DNA of 64,000 bases from an uncultured Prevotella sp. (GTDB lineage: Bacteria > Bacteroidota > Bacteroidia > Bacteroidales > Bacteroidaceae): NCBI GenBank assembly GCA_900546345.1, contig URCI01000002.1:1-64000 (forward strand). The letters run 5' to 3'. A program made the position numbers and the translations under genes. Below the pieces are notes generated by a model. The model made no database searches, was not told the origin of the DNA, and worked only from the letters and a program-made list of their open reading frames with translations. Shown piece after piece: positions 1 through 9,040 of the stretch (position 1 is the first letter of the stretch; every line of letters starts with the position of its first letter).

Positions 1-931
1 ACGACTCATAAATCTACCCTTAATCGTGTATTGGATGATAGTTGCGGATTTTAGGTTCAATCCAAATGTCCAAAATTAGACTGCTATAATAAAGTACATT
101 GTTTGTGTTCCTATCAATTAATTAATGATTACACGATATCCTTAATAAAATCAACCTCCCATTACGGAGCCCTGGAAGAAATGCTCTATAGCAGTACTTG
201 ACAATGATTTGCAAAGCACTCCTAATGGTGTGGGGAAGCCGATGCAGTCATCTGACTATCCACATGCAGAGTTATCAAATCTAGATGAAAGAAATGCCAA
301 CTACAGCAGTACAACATCCACAGTAATGAGAATCTATATCTTTAGCTAAAGATTATCCCATATTCATAATGAATTCCTACACAGAACTTTTGGGAAAGAA
401 GTTTCCATATGGCAGATGCCGTCTCCCTATATGGAAGCAGGTACATCTAACAACAGGAAACTTCATTCAGCTGCAAAGGTAATCAAAGAACTTGATAACC
501 CGGTAAAAAAAGGAATTTTTCATGATTAAGCCCTTTTCAATTGACACAAGACTCTCAGGGGGCAAGGAAGGGGAAAGTTAAATGACTGAACAAACCTTAT
601 AAAGAAGAACCATCGGAGGACGCAACCCCATCCATCAATCCTGCAAATTAAGCAGTCGGCAGCAAGCGTAATATTTCTACTCTTGACGGCTCTGCTGCAA
701 AGTTAGAAAATAAAATATAAAACTAATGTCAATAAAGGCGAAATTTCTTACGAACAAATCTGATTTTTAAAGCAAATATCCGATTCTTATTAGTGTTACT
801 TCAATTCAAGACTAATCCTCTTTTTTATATTTAATGAAAGTTGCCCGAAGAGAGCGGTAAGGCTTTTCTCAAAGGCAGGAAGCCAATGATTATCTTCTGC
901 ATCTCTCTTGCGGGCAACTTATATAGCTGTG
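1..931. other. Gene-free AT-rich stretch
   Basis: No convincing gene is seen in these 931 bases. A plus-strand open frame of about 60 codons (roughly 140-345) has no plausible start and no recognisable product. The stretch could hold decayed coding sequence or a regulatory or transfer region at the end of the conjugation operon. The only clear structure is the inverted repeat at 838-920. Confidence 0.5.
838..920 (-). terminator. Long inverted repeat after the 198-aa secreted protein gene
   Basis: Arms 838-854 and 903-920 match at 17 of 18 positions (AAGTTGCCCGAAGAGAG against its complement, with one base missing), enclosing about 48 nt. The stem starts 11 nt past the stop codon of the minus-strand gene at 932, the place for a transcription stop or an mRNA 3'-end stabiliser. 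There is no clean T-run after it, so intrinsic termination is uncertain. Confidence 0.45.
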
Positions 932-1528
932 TCACTTCCATTCCACTGGAAGGTCGCGGAAGTTGAACGACATGTCCTTATTTCCCCATGTTGATGAATA
1001 GGCTTTTACCGTGAGCGATGCTATCCGCTTTGTTTCAGTCGATACATCAGCAAAGTGAAATTTCAGCCTTATAGTGGTATTGCTGTCAATGGTGGGCCTT
1101 GCATTTTCCAGATTTCCAAATTTGTATTCATAAGTTGCGTAAGCATTGCCGACATAATCGGAGATTTGGGCTTGTTGCATCTGCTTTTCTCTGCTTTCGC
1201 CTGGATTGAATAAGTTTAATGTTACGACTAACTTCCCTGTAGTCTTATCTCCAACAGCCGATACGAAATCATACTGATAGCCGTCCACATCGGTAGTGTT
1301 CAAGGTCTGCTTGATGTCCAATGCTTTCTTATACTCAGCGTTTCTGTCTGCAAGCTCATTAAGACGAGACAGCATTGAGGCTATCTGACCGTTCTGCGTT
1401 TCAACTTGACCCTTCAGGGTCTTTACATCTCCTTCGAGTGTCTTGACGCGGTCTTCTACTTTTACTGTCTGTCCTGACACCGTGGCGGAGAACGCCACAC
1501 ACATGATAAGCGTAATGATTTTGTTCAT
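932..1528 (-). CDS. Secreted coiled-coil protein of the conjugative element
   Basis: Encodes 198 residues with an N-terminal signal peptide (MNKIITLIMCVAFSATVSGQ), then a heptad-rich stretch (about residues 20-70) predicted to form a coiled coil, then a beta-rich C-terminal half with no motif I recognise. The start at 1528 is chosen because a TATCTTTG promoter box at 1553-1560 lies inside the longer reading frame, so the upstream ATG would not be transcribed. It is the last gene after the coupling protein and has its own promoter. The product is probably periplasmic or outer-membrane associated. The function is unknown; surface or entry exclusion is a guess from position only. Confidence 0.75.
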   Translation of the reverse strand: MNKIITLIMCVAFSATVSGQTVKVEDRVKTLEGDVKTLKGQVETQNGQIASMLSRLNELADRNAEYKKALDIKQTLNTTDVDGYQYDFVSAVGDKTTGKLVVTLNLFNPGESREKQMQQAQISDYVGNAYATYEYKFGNLENARPTIDSNTTIRLKFHFADVSTETKRIASLTVKAYSSTWGNKDMSFNFRDLPVEWK

Positions 1529-1552
1529 AATATACGTTGTTGATGTATGGTA

Positions 1553-1560
1553 CAAAGATA
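1553..1560 (-). promoter_or_regulatory. -7 box (TATCTTTG) for the 198-aa gene
   Basis: Matches the Bacteroidetes TAnnTTTG consensus on the minus strand. It lies 25 nt upstream of the ATG at 1528, so the 5' leader would be short. It decides the start choice for the gene. Confidence 0.6.
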
Positions 1561-1642
1561 ATAATAATTTTGCAAAGAACAATGGGATATTCCCTACAGA
1601 TTGAGAGAATATCCCTATTGATGCTTAATCACTTGTGATAAC

Positions 1643-3946
1643 TTACTGAGAGTTGAGCAGGCTCTTTATCATCTCGTCAATCTCACGGTTCACTCGGGCA
1701 AAGTTACGGTTGAGCATGATTTCCTTCTGACGGTCATCCTTGAAGGCGTAGATTTTGGGGAGGTCAACGTATTGAGCTTCTTCTTTCTTGATCTCTGCCA
1801 TATTGAAGTTGGTCTTGCAAAAATACTTCGTGGTCTTGAACTCAGGGCTTTCCTCAAGGTTGATGCCGCTAAAGGAGCTGCGCTCCGTGGGTGTGAAGTC
1901 GCGGGCAGCCTGTCCTGCGAGCCAACCGGTGGCCATGTCGGCTATCTTGGCGGCAGGGACGAGGTTGTCCATCTTCTCACTGATGGAGGTGCTGACCTTT
2001 GAGTCGTTGATGGTGATGGACTTACTCGTCTGCTTGGCCTTGCCGAAGACATCGTTCTGAGCCCATTCAAGGGTTTCTTTGTTGCGGGCGGCTCCCATGA
2101 AGATGTTGCCGCAGGTGGTGATGATCTTCTGCATGCCGTTCTTGCCATAGTCAGCCTCCAATTGGGGAAGTTCCTGGAAACCGAGGGTGACGGCCACCTT
2201 GTTGCTTCGCGCAGTACCTATGAGACGGTCTATCTTATGGAAGTAGAGCGTGGGCAGCTCATCGACGATGATGCTCACGGGCAGGTTACCCTTGCTGTTG
2301 ATGCGTGTGACAAGTCGGTTGAGGATAAGGGCATTGAGTGAGCCGATGACCTGCTCCTTCTCCGGATCGTTGGCGATGACCAGATAGGAGGGATTGGCCT
2401 TATCGGAGATTTTAAGGTCGAAGTCGTCGCCGGTGAATACCCAGTAAGCCTCAGGGGAAACAAGACGGGCGGCATTGACACGGAGCGTACCGACCATACC
2501 CTCCAACTGGTCGTTGGCCTTGTTCTTGTAGGCAGACTGGAACGGGGCCATCAAGGACATAATCTTCGGGTCGTCCATCAGAATGTCAAAGACCTCGCTA
2601 TAGCTACGACCTAAGAAACTGAGCACATGGGGCATGTCAGAAAACTCACCGGTGATGGTGTCGGGCTCCACCTCGTTGCCATTCTCGTCCTCGTACCAAC
2701 TGCGCTCGATGAAGATTTCCTTTTGGTTTCTGTCAAGGTAGCTGAAGCCGTTAAGGTCAACGAACATACCGTCAGCATCCGTAGACACATTGTTGCTATC
2801 CCTGTCGGTGAAGTCAAGGACTACGTTGCCACGTTCGTCCAAAGCCTTATAGTCGCGCCACTTCCTTGTGACGAGCTTCAGTTTCCTGCCGTCGTACTCG
2901 ACATAGCGGGTCAGTTTCCTGCCGTTCTTATAGCCAGTGGGGTGGAAGTTGACGAAGAAGTAGATGATAGCCGCAAGGAAGTTCTCAGCGGAGTTTTGGA
3001 AGAAGGCTTCGCTTCCGCCTTTCTTCTCGCCGCCGCCTTTGTTCAGGGAGGCAAGCAGTGTGGCAGCGGTCTCAGAGGCTGCTGCCAAATCGGGGATGTA
3101 CTTCCGCTGGATGGGATTCACACGATTGCTATATTCCACATCAGTGAAGTTGACGATGCGGAAGCCGCAGTTCTTGGGCAGCGTACCCTGCTTGCGGTTC
3201 TTACAATACTGGTAGAAAAGATTACGAGCCAGTGCCGGAAACTTATAGTCATAGACCATCATGGCAAAGCCCTTGGCACTGTGCTGGCGGATGAAAGGGT
3301 CGATGATGCCGAAGGACTTACCCGAGCCAGGCGTACCCAAGACGATGGTGGCACGGAAAGGGTTGATGATGTTGATCCAGCCGTGGTTCAGTTTCTTCTT
3401 GTAGTAATAGACCATGGGGATGTTGACGCTGTACTCGTTCTCCTCCTTGTTACGGCTCTGCTCAAAGCTCTCGTTGTCGAAGTTCCATTTGTCGTCACCA
3501 ATCTTCATGCCCAAGTACTGGGCGATGGCATCGAAGCCCTGGTGGATGAGCATCGTGCCGACAACGGAACAGAGGACATAGAGACAGCGGTTGAGCGGAT
3601 AACCTGCAAAGGAGCCATTGAGGGACATACCGTAGAAGACGAAGCACAGGACTATCATGGTCGCTCCGGCGAGGATAGGATAGAGTACCATGGTCTTGAG
3701 ATTCCATTTCAGGCTCTTCCGTGCTTTCGTTCCAATGCAGGTAACGGTGATGCAGATGAGCTCCATCACCTTACAGGTAGCCACAGAGTCAAAGACCTTG
3801 AAGCGGTGGAACACATCGAGCACAAAGACAATCATGGAGTTGGAGGTCGTGACGGGTAGGTTCATCACAATCTCTACAATCAGTATCAGGTAGATGCACG
3901 AGCGGAACATGTTGTACATCTGTTGCTGTTCACGGGTTTCTTCCAC
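1643..3946 (-). CDS. mobC: Type IV coupling protein (VirD4/MobC/TraG-like ATPase)
   Basis: Encodes 767 residues of the VirD4-type coupling ATPase that links the relaxase-DNA complex to the type IV secretion channel at the inner membrane. The N terminus carries several membrane segments (about residues 12-30, 33-47, 85-107 and 120-135). Walker A is GTPGSGKS at about 204-211 and Walker B is SIIVDEL at about 558-564. A charged insertion around 340-435, between the two, is a long loop. Known family role: substrate selection and ATP-driven DNA transfer in conjugation. It is separated from traN by 183 bp containing tandem repeats, so it may be transcribed apart from the tra operon. The relaxase partner normally encoded beside it is not in the window. 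Confidence 0.9.
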   Translation of the reverse strand: MEETREQQQMYNMFRSCIYLILIVEIVMNLPVTTSNSMIVFVLDVFHRFKVFDSVATCKVMELICITVTCIGTKARKSLKWNLKTMVLYPILAGATMIVLCFVFYGMSLNGSFAGYPLNRCLYVLCSVVGTMLIHQGFDAIAQYLGMKIGDDKWNFDNESFEQSRNKEENEYSVNIPMVYYYKKKLNHGWINIINPFRATIVLGTPGSGKSFGIIDPFIRQHSAKGFAMMVYDYKFPALARNLFYQYCKNRKQGTLPKNCGFRIVNFTDVEYSNRVNPIQRKYIPDLAAASETAATLLASLNKGGGEKKGGSEAFFQNSAENFLAAIIYFFVNFHPTGYKNGRKLTRYVEYDGRKLKLVTRKWRDYKALDERGNVVLDFTDRDSNNVSTDADGMFVDLNGFSYLDRNQKEIFIERSWYEDENGNEVEPDTITGEFSDMPHVLSFLGRSYSEVFDILMDDPKIMSLMAPFQSAYKNKANDQLEGMVGTLRVNAARLVSPEAYWVFTGDDFDLKISDKANPSYLVIANDPEKEQVIGSLNALILNRLVTRINSKGNLPVSIIVDELPTLYFHKIDRLIGTARSNKVAVTLGFQELPQLEADYGKNGMQKIITTCGNIFMGAARNKETLEWAQNDVFGKAKQTSKSITINDSKVSTSISEKMDNLVPAAKIADMATGWLAGQAARDFTPTERSSFSGINLEESPEFKTTKYFCKTNFNMAEIKKEEAQYVDLPKIYAFKDDRQKEIMLNRNFARVNREIDEMIKSLLNSQ

Positions 3947-4034
3947 GGTTTTAAGGAGTTAGGAGTTAGGAAATAGAAGTTAGGAGTTTCACGCGGCCGG
4001 ATTGTTGATGCAAAGCATTTGCCAACGACATCAC

Positions 4035-4100
4035 TGGCATTTGCCATGCATGTCGTTGGCATTTGTCGCAGATTTCATTGGCATCTGCCACGCATCAAGA
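4035..4100. repeat. Three degenerate 22-bp tandem repeats
   Basis: Units at 4035-4056, 4057-4078 and 4079-4100 each begin TGGCAT(T/C)TG. A further partial copy in inverted orientation precedes them (TGCCAACGACAT near 4020, complement at about 4049-4060), so the RNA could fold. They fill most of the gap between traN and the coupling protein gene and may act as an mRNA-processing or termination site. Confidence 0.6.
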
Positions 4101-4129
4101 CAGCATATTTGCTTAGCCTTTGAAATACT

Positions 4130-5032
4130 CTATTGCAAGTTTATCAGCAATTCCGGCGCAAAGCTGTCAGCATTGAGGATGTCACGGTAGTTAATGTCGA
4201 GATAGCTGACGCGGCCGCTTATCTGGTCCTCGGTGATTTCAAGGCGGAGCTTCTTCTCTTCAGGGAAGGTGAGCTTCTTGAGGACGATGACATTGCGGTA
4301 GGACTTGGTGAAGTGGTCGGCATGGTTGACCATATACACCGGCGTGAGCTCAATGGTCTGTGAGTTCGTGGCTTTGAGCTCTTTCTTGTCCATCAGCTTC
4401 AGTCGGATCTCGGCGATGTCGTACTTGATGTTGCTCTTGTTCTGCAACGAGAAGTCGATGAAGAAGTAGTCGCCGACAGTGTAGATGTTGTTCACTTGCG
4501 CACGGATGCCGTACTGCTTGCCGTGCACACGGAAGCACTTGCGGCGGCTCATGAAAATGGACCAGCAGAGACGGGACATGTCGCCCTGCGTCATGCTCAC
4601 CTCCGGGTTGGTGTAGTCGCGGATGTCCTCCTGGCCGACGGTATAGACGGAGTGGGCACGCTTGGGGGCTTTAGTGTAATAGACGGTGAACTGAGCGATG
4701 TGTCGCTCGCCGATGACAGTTACCGTTCCCGCCAGTTCGTTGTCCATCAACGTAGACTTGGGTTTCAGTCGGACGATGTTGTCGGCGCACTGGTTGCCGA
4801 CGAGCTTGTCTGTGGAGATGTCCACGAGCTTGATGTTCTCCGGCATGATGAGATGGGTGGTCACCTGATCGTTGACGTAGATGACGGTCTTCTGGAGGTT
4901 GTTCTCGAAGATACGTGCATCGTCCTCCGTGAGACGGTGGATGTAGCGGACCTTTACCGTATCGGGCTGTGCAGCATGGATGGTCATTGAAAAAATAAGT
5001 GCGAGTGTAAGAAGTATCGTTTTCATATTCAT
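4130..5032 (-). CDS. traN: Conjugative transposon TraN (VirB9-like, DUF4138 type)
   Basis: Encodes 300 residues with a signal peptide (MNMKTILLTLALIFSMTIHAA) followed by a beta-rich protein. Length, position directly after the VirB10-like gene and general character match the TraN/DUF4138 family, which forms the outer part of the secretion core together with TraM. The start at 5032 is preferred over the longer frame because it places the signal peptide at the N terminus; ATG at 5026 is also possible. It lies last in the contiguous tra block. The product is likely periplasmic and anchored near the outer membrane. Confidence 0.8.
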   Translation of the reverse strand: MNMKTILLTLALIFSMTIHAAQPDTVKVRYIHRLTEDDARIFENNLQKTVIYVNDQVTTHLIMPENIKLVDISTDKLVGNQCADNIVRLKPKSTLMDNELAGTVTVIGERHIAQFTVYYTKAPKRAHSVYTVGQEDIRDYTNPEVSMTQGDMSRLCWSIFMSRRKCFRVHGKQYGIRAQVNNIYTVGDYFFIDFSLQNKSNIKYDIAEIRLKLMDKKELKATNSQTIELTPVYMVNHADHFTKSYRNVIVLKKLTFPEEKKLRLEITEDQISGRVSYLDINYRDILNADSFAPELLINLQ

Positions 5033-5089
5033 AATGGATTTGGTATTGTTGTTATTGAAATGGTTTCTGAACGCTTGAGGCATTTTACT

Positions 5090-5110
5090 CCCCTCCCTAC
5101 GAGGGAGGGG
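5090..5110. repeat. GC-rich hairpin between traM and traN
   Basis: CCCCTCCCT and AGGGAGGGG form a perfect 9-bp stem with a 3-nt loop, followed by a G-run. A related unit lies at 6881-6911. Similar C-run/G-run hairpins are scattered between genes in Bacteroidetes genomes. It sits in the 94-bp gap before traN and may protect or attenuate the operon mRNA. Confidence 0.6.
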
Positions 5111-5126
5111 GAAGGGGGGTGAGGCC

Positions 5127-6359
5127 TTATTCTTGCTGTGTGTTTATAAGATAGACAATGGTGTTGTACTTGATTTTGGCTTTATTCTTGCGGATGTTCT
5201 TCGACACGGCGGAGCTGGCAGACTGGTACATGTTCTGCAGGGCTTGCAATGCGATAATCTCCGGCGACACGCCGCCAGTACTGTTCACATCGAACTGGAT
5301 GTTCTGAGCGGCGACATTGGAGCCTGCATCCTTCATCATCTCTCGGAACGTGGACTCGGGGACATAGAAGCCCTCCATGCCGTCATTGTCGAAGACGCTT
5401 AGATTAACCTTTATGAACTTGTTGCCGACAAGGATGCTCGTGATGTTGGCCATGACACGCTGCTGTCCGAAGCCCGTGACGATGCCGTAGAGGTATGAAC
5501 CCTTCTTGAGGCGGATGCCCTTGACGGTTACGTCATCGAGCAGTTTGAAGCGAAGTCTTGTGCCCTCACGAGCCTTGGTGGTCTTGTCAATCATAGCCTT
5601 GATAAGCGGCTCATCGACATTCTCGGTACTGGCCACGGTGTTGAACTTCTCGCTGTTGTCCTCCTTGACTTTCTCGACGACCTCGGTCTTCTCTTCTTTC
5701 TTGTTTTTCTTTTTCGTGTTTCCTGTGAGTGCGTCGATCATTTCTTGTTGCTGCCGTCTCTCTTCGGCTTCCTCTTCCTTGTCGCGCTGTTCCTGCTCGG
5801 CATAGTAGCGGCGCTGGCGGTCCATGCTGCGGTTCTGGATGCGTTCCAGTTCACGGGCATAGTCGTTGAGGTCGTCCTGCTGGGTGCGTCCGCTGCCATA
5901 GCTGCGATTGCCATAGCCATTGCCTCCATAGCTGTTGCCATAGCCGTTGATGCGGTTCATGTTGGCCTGCTGGCGCTCGCGGAGGTCCTGTTCGGCTTTC
6001 ATTTGACGGAGACGCTCGGCGTTGACCGCATCAATGTCCTGCCGCTCCCTGTCATTGTAGCCGCTGCCGGTAGTGTCCTTCTGTTCGTACTCGTCGCCGA
6101 TGCCGTCGACGGCGGTGAAGGCTCCGCCCTCGGCAAAGCGTTTGTTCATGGCCGTCATCTTGTCGTCCACGCCCTCACTGCGTGCTTCGGGAAGGCTCAT
6201 GTTGATGGAGTCGGTGACTACGTTTTTGGCAGTCTTGCCGTTGCCCTTGAAAGTCTCCATGCCAAAGTATATGAGTCCCAGCAGGGGCAGGAAGATGACC
6301 AAAGGGAAAATGTACTTGGGTTGTCTGAGGTTCAGACGCTTGAGTTTCTGTAAGTCCAT
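5127..6359 (-). CDS. traM: Conjugative transposon TraM (VirB10-like)
   Basis: Encodes 410 residues. One membrane segment near the N terminus (about 16-34) is followed by a long periplasmic linker. The linker includes a Gly/Tyr/Asn-rich stretch (about 133-160) and a highly charged Glu/Arg/Lys segment (about 170-245) likely to be helical. The C-terminal 150 residues are the beta-barrel-like TraM/VirB10 domain. Known role: scaffold spanning both membranes in the type IV secretion core. It lies 26 bp after the TraL-like gene and before traN, the usual order for this family. Confidence 0.85.
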   Translation of the reverse strand: MDLQKLKRLNLRQPKYIFPLVIFLPLLGLIYFGMETFKGNGKTAKNVVTDSINMSLPEARSEGVDDKMTAMNKRFAEGGAFTAVDGIGDEYEQKDTTGSGYNDRERQDIDAVNAERLRQMKAEQDLRERQQANMNRINGYGNSYGGNGYGNRSYGSGRTQQDDLNDYARELERIQNRSMDRQRRYYAEQEQRDKEEEAEERRQQQEMIDALTGNTKKKNKKEEKTEVVEKVKEDNSEKFNTVASTENVDEPLIKAMIDKTTKAREGTRLRFKLLDDVTVKGIRLKKGSYLYGIVTGFGQQRVMANITSILVGNKFIKVNLSVFDNDGMEGFYVPESTFREMMKDAGSNVAAQNIQFDVNSTGGVSPEIIALQALQNMYQSASSAVSKNIRKNKAKIKYNTIVYLINTQQE

Positions 6360-6385
6360 ATCATGTGTTTTTTATTGTTTTGCGT

Positions 6386-6844
6386 TTATTGCTTGTTGTC
6401 GAGATACTTTACCACGAGTTCCAACTGGCGGTACTTCACCATGATGTCCACGGAGTCCTTGTGGCTTTTGATGGGCAGACGGATGAGGGAATCGAGGTCG
6501 TGCTTGAGCTGCTGGCCCTTGTTGGTGAGCTCCACGGTCTGGTCCACCTGCATGGACTTCAGACGCTGGATGCGGCGGATGCCGTCGAAGGCAGGCTTCA
6601 CGTCTGACAGACCAGACATCATGTCAGCCTCGTTGTAGGTGCTGGTCAGCGTGAGCCAGCTGCCAACGATGAGTGAGAGCATGAGCATGCTGATGGTGAT
6701 GACGGACACTCTCTTCTTGTGCTTGTCTGCCCATTGGTTGGCTTTCGCTATCTTGTCCTTGAGCTTGAACTTGTCTGTCAGCGACTTGATGCCTTCCGCT
6801 ATCTTGGCATCCTTCTTGGCCTTGGTGCGTTTAAATATCTTCAT
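6386..6844 (-). CDS. TraL-like single-pass membrane protein of the conjugation operon
   Basis: Encodes 152 residues. A basic, Lys-rich cytoplasmic N terminus (about 1-46) is followed by one membrane segment (about 47-66) and a helical periplasmic domain. It occupies the place of traL between the VirB8-like and VirB10-like genes, but it is longer than usual for TraL and I see no diagnostic motif, so the name rests on position. It is probably an inner-membrane component of the transfer channel. Confidence 0.6.
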   Translation of the reverse strand: MKIFKRTKAKKDAKIAEGIKSLTDKFKLKDKIAKANQWADKHKKRVSVITISMLMLSLIVGSWLTLTSTYNEADMMSGLSDVKPAFDGIRRIQRLKSMQVDQTVELTNKGQQLKHDLDSLIRLPIKSHKDSVDIMVKYRQLELVVKYLDNKQ

Positions 6845-6880
6845 AGCTTTTTCTTTTGATAATTTATTTCTGTATTCTTT

Positions 6881-6911
6881 CCCCCTCTCTTTTAGGAAGG
6901 GCCGGGGAGGG
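6881..6911. repeat. C-run/G-run hairpin between traK and the TraL-like gene
   Basis: CCCCCTCTC, a short T-rich loop, then AGGAAGGG and GGGGAGGG form an imperfect GC-rich hairpin. It belongs to the same repeat type as 5090-5110, which supports a dispersed family inside this operon. Confidence 0.5.
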
Positions 6912-6914
6912 TCT

Positions 6915-7511
6915 TTAGTAGTCTAAATCTTTGTTTTCGAGTGTTCTCCAGTTTATGATGAGCAGTCCGTGTGGATTGTTTTGTGTCCTCGGCACGTTCT
7001 CTATCTCGCCCACGGTGATGATGGAGCGTTTCAGGTCACGGCTTCGGCGCTTGATGAGCTGCGTGCCGAAGTACTTGAATTTTTTCTCATGCTCGTTGAA
7101 CTGGATGGAGTCGCACTTGATGGTGCAGACGGCACTGCTTGATATAATATCCGAGTAGAAGCCGTTCTCTTCCATGGCCTGTTTCTGCTTCATCGCCGTT
7201 CCGTCAGCCATGTAGAGGGCCTTGCCGAGCGTCCACTTGATGTAATCGTTGTCGGGAGGCAGGTTGAAGAAGTACTGATGGAAAAGTTGGATATGCGCCT
7301 TGGCTTCCATCACGAAGTTGGCTTCCTGTAAGCTTCGCTCGGCGAGGAAGGGGATGTCACCGTCGAGAATGTATATTTGGCTGCGCTCCTCACTGACAAG
7401 CTTCGAGCTCTGATAGACAGTGAAGATGCAGATGGCAGTGCAAGCCGCCAACGTGAGGATGACGGTTGCAAGTGCCAGTTTGGTTTTTTGTTCTAAGGAT
7501 TGTATCAACAT
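6915..7511 (-). CDS. traK: Conjugative transposon TraK (VirB8-like)
   Basis: Encodes 198 residues: a short cytoplasmic N terminus, one membrane helix (about 13-33) and a periplasmic domain. Size, topology and place between traJ and traL/traM match TraK, the VirB8-like bitopic protein that nucleates assembly of the secretion channel in the inner membrane. Repeat-filled gaps flank it on both sides, 70 bp downstream and 135 bp upstream. Confidence 0.8.
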   Translation of the reverse strand: MLIQSLEQKTKLALATVILTLAACTAICIFTVYQSSKLVSEERSQIYILDGDIPFLAERSLQEANFVMEAKAHIQLFHQYFFNLPPDNDYIKWTLGKALYMADGTAMKQKQAMEENGFYSDIISSSAVCTIKCDSIQFNEHEKKFKYFGTQLIKRRSRDLKRSIITVGEIENVPRTQNNPHGLLIINWRTLENKDLDY

Positions 7512-7512
7512 A

Positions 7513-7660
7513 ACGCTATGTGAGTTAGAAGTTAGGAATTAGAAGTTAGGAGTTTCTTTGAGTTAGGAGATAGGAATTAGAAATTTGTGGAGTTGAGAAG
7601 CTGCCTCGCGTTGGCTCGACAACTCCTAACTCCTTACTTCTCACTCCTAACTTCCCTCTG
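7513..7660. repeat. Degenerate GTTAGGAG-type repeats forming an inverted structure
   Basis: Several imperfect copies of AGTTAGGA(A/G)T occur on the plus strand at about 7519-7580, and the complementary form (ACTCCTAAC) occurs at about 7620-7653, so the RNA could fold into a long stem. Similar copies appear at about 3956-3985. The stop codon of traJ lies inside the right-hand copies. Confidence 0.55.
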
Positions 7661-8978
7661 CTCCTCCGGGCTTGTAGTTGGAGTCGGACTTGCCCACATT
7701 ATTTATACTACGGGCCGAGTCAGCGCCACGGCTGTAGGAGGCTCCAAGTCCGGTCTGTGCCATGATGGTACGGGCAGTCTGGTTGAAGCCGCTGCCACCA
7801 TCGCTGTGCGACTGCTGTGCCGCGCCGATGATGGAGGCCGTGCCGGTGGCTACTGCCGCCCCTGCCGCTGCCGTCGTGGTTGCCGCACCCATCGCATAGC
7901 TTGCACCGCCGAAGACGAGGGTCTGTGCCATGCTGCCGGAAGCCGTTCCTGCGCTGGAGCTGATACCGCCGGGGATGAGCCACGAGGCTACTTCGGGCAC
8001 GAAGCGGAGGACGTAGGCACCCACGAGCATGCCCATGGCATACATACAGTTGGAGCCGATGCCCTGCAAGCCCAACGCGCCTATCTGCTGCCATGAGTTA
8101 ACAGTTCCTCTCAATAGGGTGTCGTAGGCCTTGATGTCTTCCATGAGGTTGTACATCAGGATGAAGTCGATGTAGTATAGGCAAAAGTACACGACAAATC
8201 CCCATAGGGAAAGCGACAGGTACTTGCCCATCCACTGGGCCCAGGCGTTGCTCCAGGGCGGTACGATACTGAGAGCAAACATGATGGGCGCAAAGGTGGC
8301 GAGGATGGTCATGAAGATGCGCTGGGCGACGAGCATGCCGTAGTAGGACATCTGGAAGATGAGCTCGCCGACGAACCGTATCACGTCATTGATCCACTCG
8401 CTGACCTTGGTCTCTGCGGCTACGGCGGCACGCTGGGCGTAGTTGTTGATGGTGGAGCCGAGGTTCTCCATGTTGTAGATTAATTTGTCCCACCAGTGTG
8501 CGTCCTCACCGATGGCCTGCACCTGCTTGGCGGTCTCGATGCTGTCCTGCACCTGCCGGAGGCGTTTGAGGTAGTCGTCCTGCTTTTGGGCGACCTTGAG
8601 CTCCAGTGCCGCCACTTCCTTGTTCTTGCTCTGTGCCATCTGCCGTGTTACCTCCTCCAGTCCCTTGCCGGGCATCTTGAGCGACTCGCAGATGTAGCTG
8701 CTGTAGGTGATACACAGGGACAGGCCGATGATACGGGCGAGCTTCATCACGTCCATACCACGACGGCCGAGCATCATCATCCAGCACTCGTAGGAACCCA
8801 TGCAAAGGGCGAGCAGCAGGCCGAGCATCTTGGCAAAGCTGATGGCACTGCCGAGGACAGCGGACTTGGGGAAGGTCTCCATGGCCGTCAGTAGGCGCAT
8901 CAGACTGTCGTCGATGGCAGGGAGTCCCATTGTCAGCAGCTGGTTGATGAATAGTGAAGATAATTGTAAGTCTATCAT
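7647..8978 (-). CDS. traJ: Conjugative transposon TraJ (VirB6/TrbL-like membrane protein)
   Basis: Encodes 443 residues of a polytopic inner-membrane protein. Hydrophobic segments lie near residues 45-70, 80-98, 205-240, 250-275 and 300-325. A charged helical segment (about 110-145) lies between the second and third. The C-terminal 90 residues are rich in Ala, Gly, Ser and Thr. This is the architecture of TraJ/VirB6, thought to form part of the inner-membrane path for the DNA substrate. The last codons and the stop fall in a dispersed repeat, so the extreme C terminus may have been altered by repeat insertion. Confidence 0.85.
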   Translation of the reverse strand: MIDLQLSSLFINQLLTMGLPAIDDSLMRLLTAMETFPKSAVLGSAISFAKMLGLLLALCMGSYECWMMMLGRRGMDVMKLARIIGLSLCITYSSYICESLKMPGKGLEEVTRQMAQSKNKEVAALELKVAQKQDDYLKRLRQVQDSIETAKQVQAIGEDAHWWDKLIYNMENLGSTINNYAQRAAVAAETKVSEWINDVIRFVGELIFQMSYYGMLVAQRIFMTILATFAPIMFALSIVPPWSNAWAQWMGKYLSLSLWGFVVYFCLYYIDFILMYNLMEDIKAYDTLLRGTVNSWQQIGALGLQGIGSNCMYAMGMLVGAYVLRFVPEVASWLIPGGISSSAGTASGSMAQTLVFGGASYAMGAATTTAAAGAAVATGTASIIGAAQQSHSDGGSGFNQTARTIMAQTGLGASYSRGADSARSINNVGKSDSNYKPGGAEGS

Positions 8979-9040
8979 GGTATTCTACTTGATTAATTCT
9001 GCATAATGTTTTGATTTTTACCTCTTTACCTTTTTACCTT

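Noticed and set aside
1..930. Left attachment site of the element
   Set aside because: No copy of the tRNA-Ser 3' end and no GGCTACA heptamers were found here, so the boundary cannot be placed.
2627..3859. A 410-codon plus-strand open frame opposite the coupling protein
   Set aside because: It mirrors codon positions of a well-supported ATPase gene and has no recognisable motif; it is a shadow frame.
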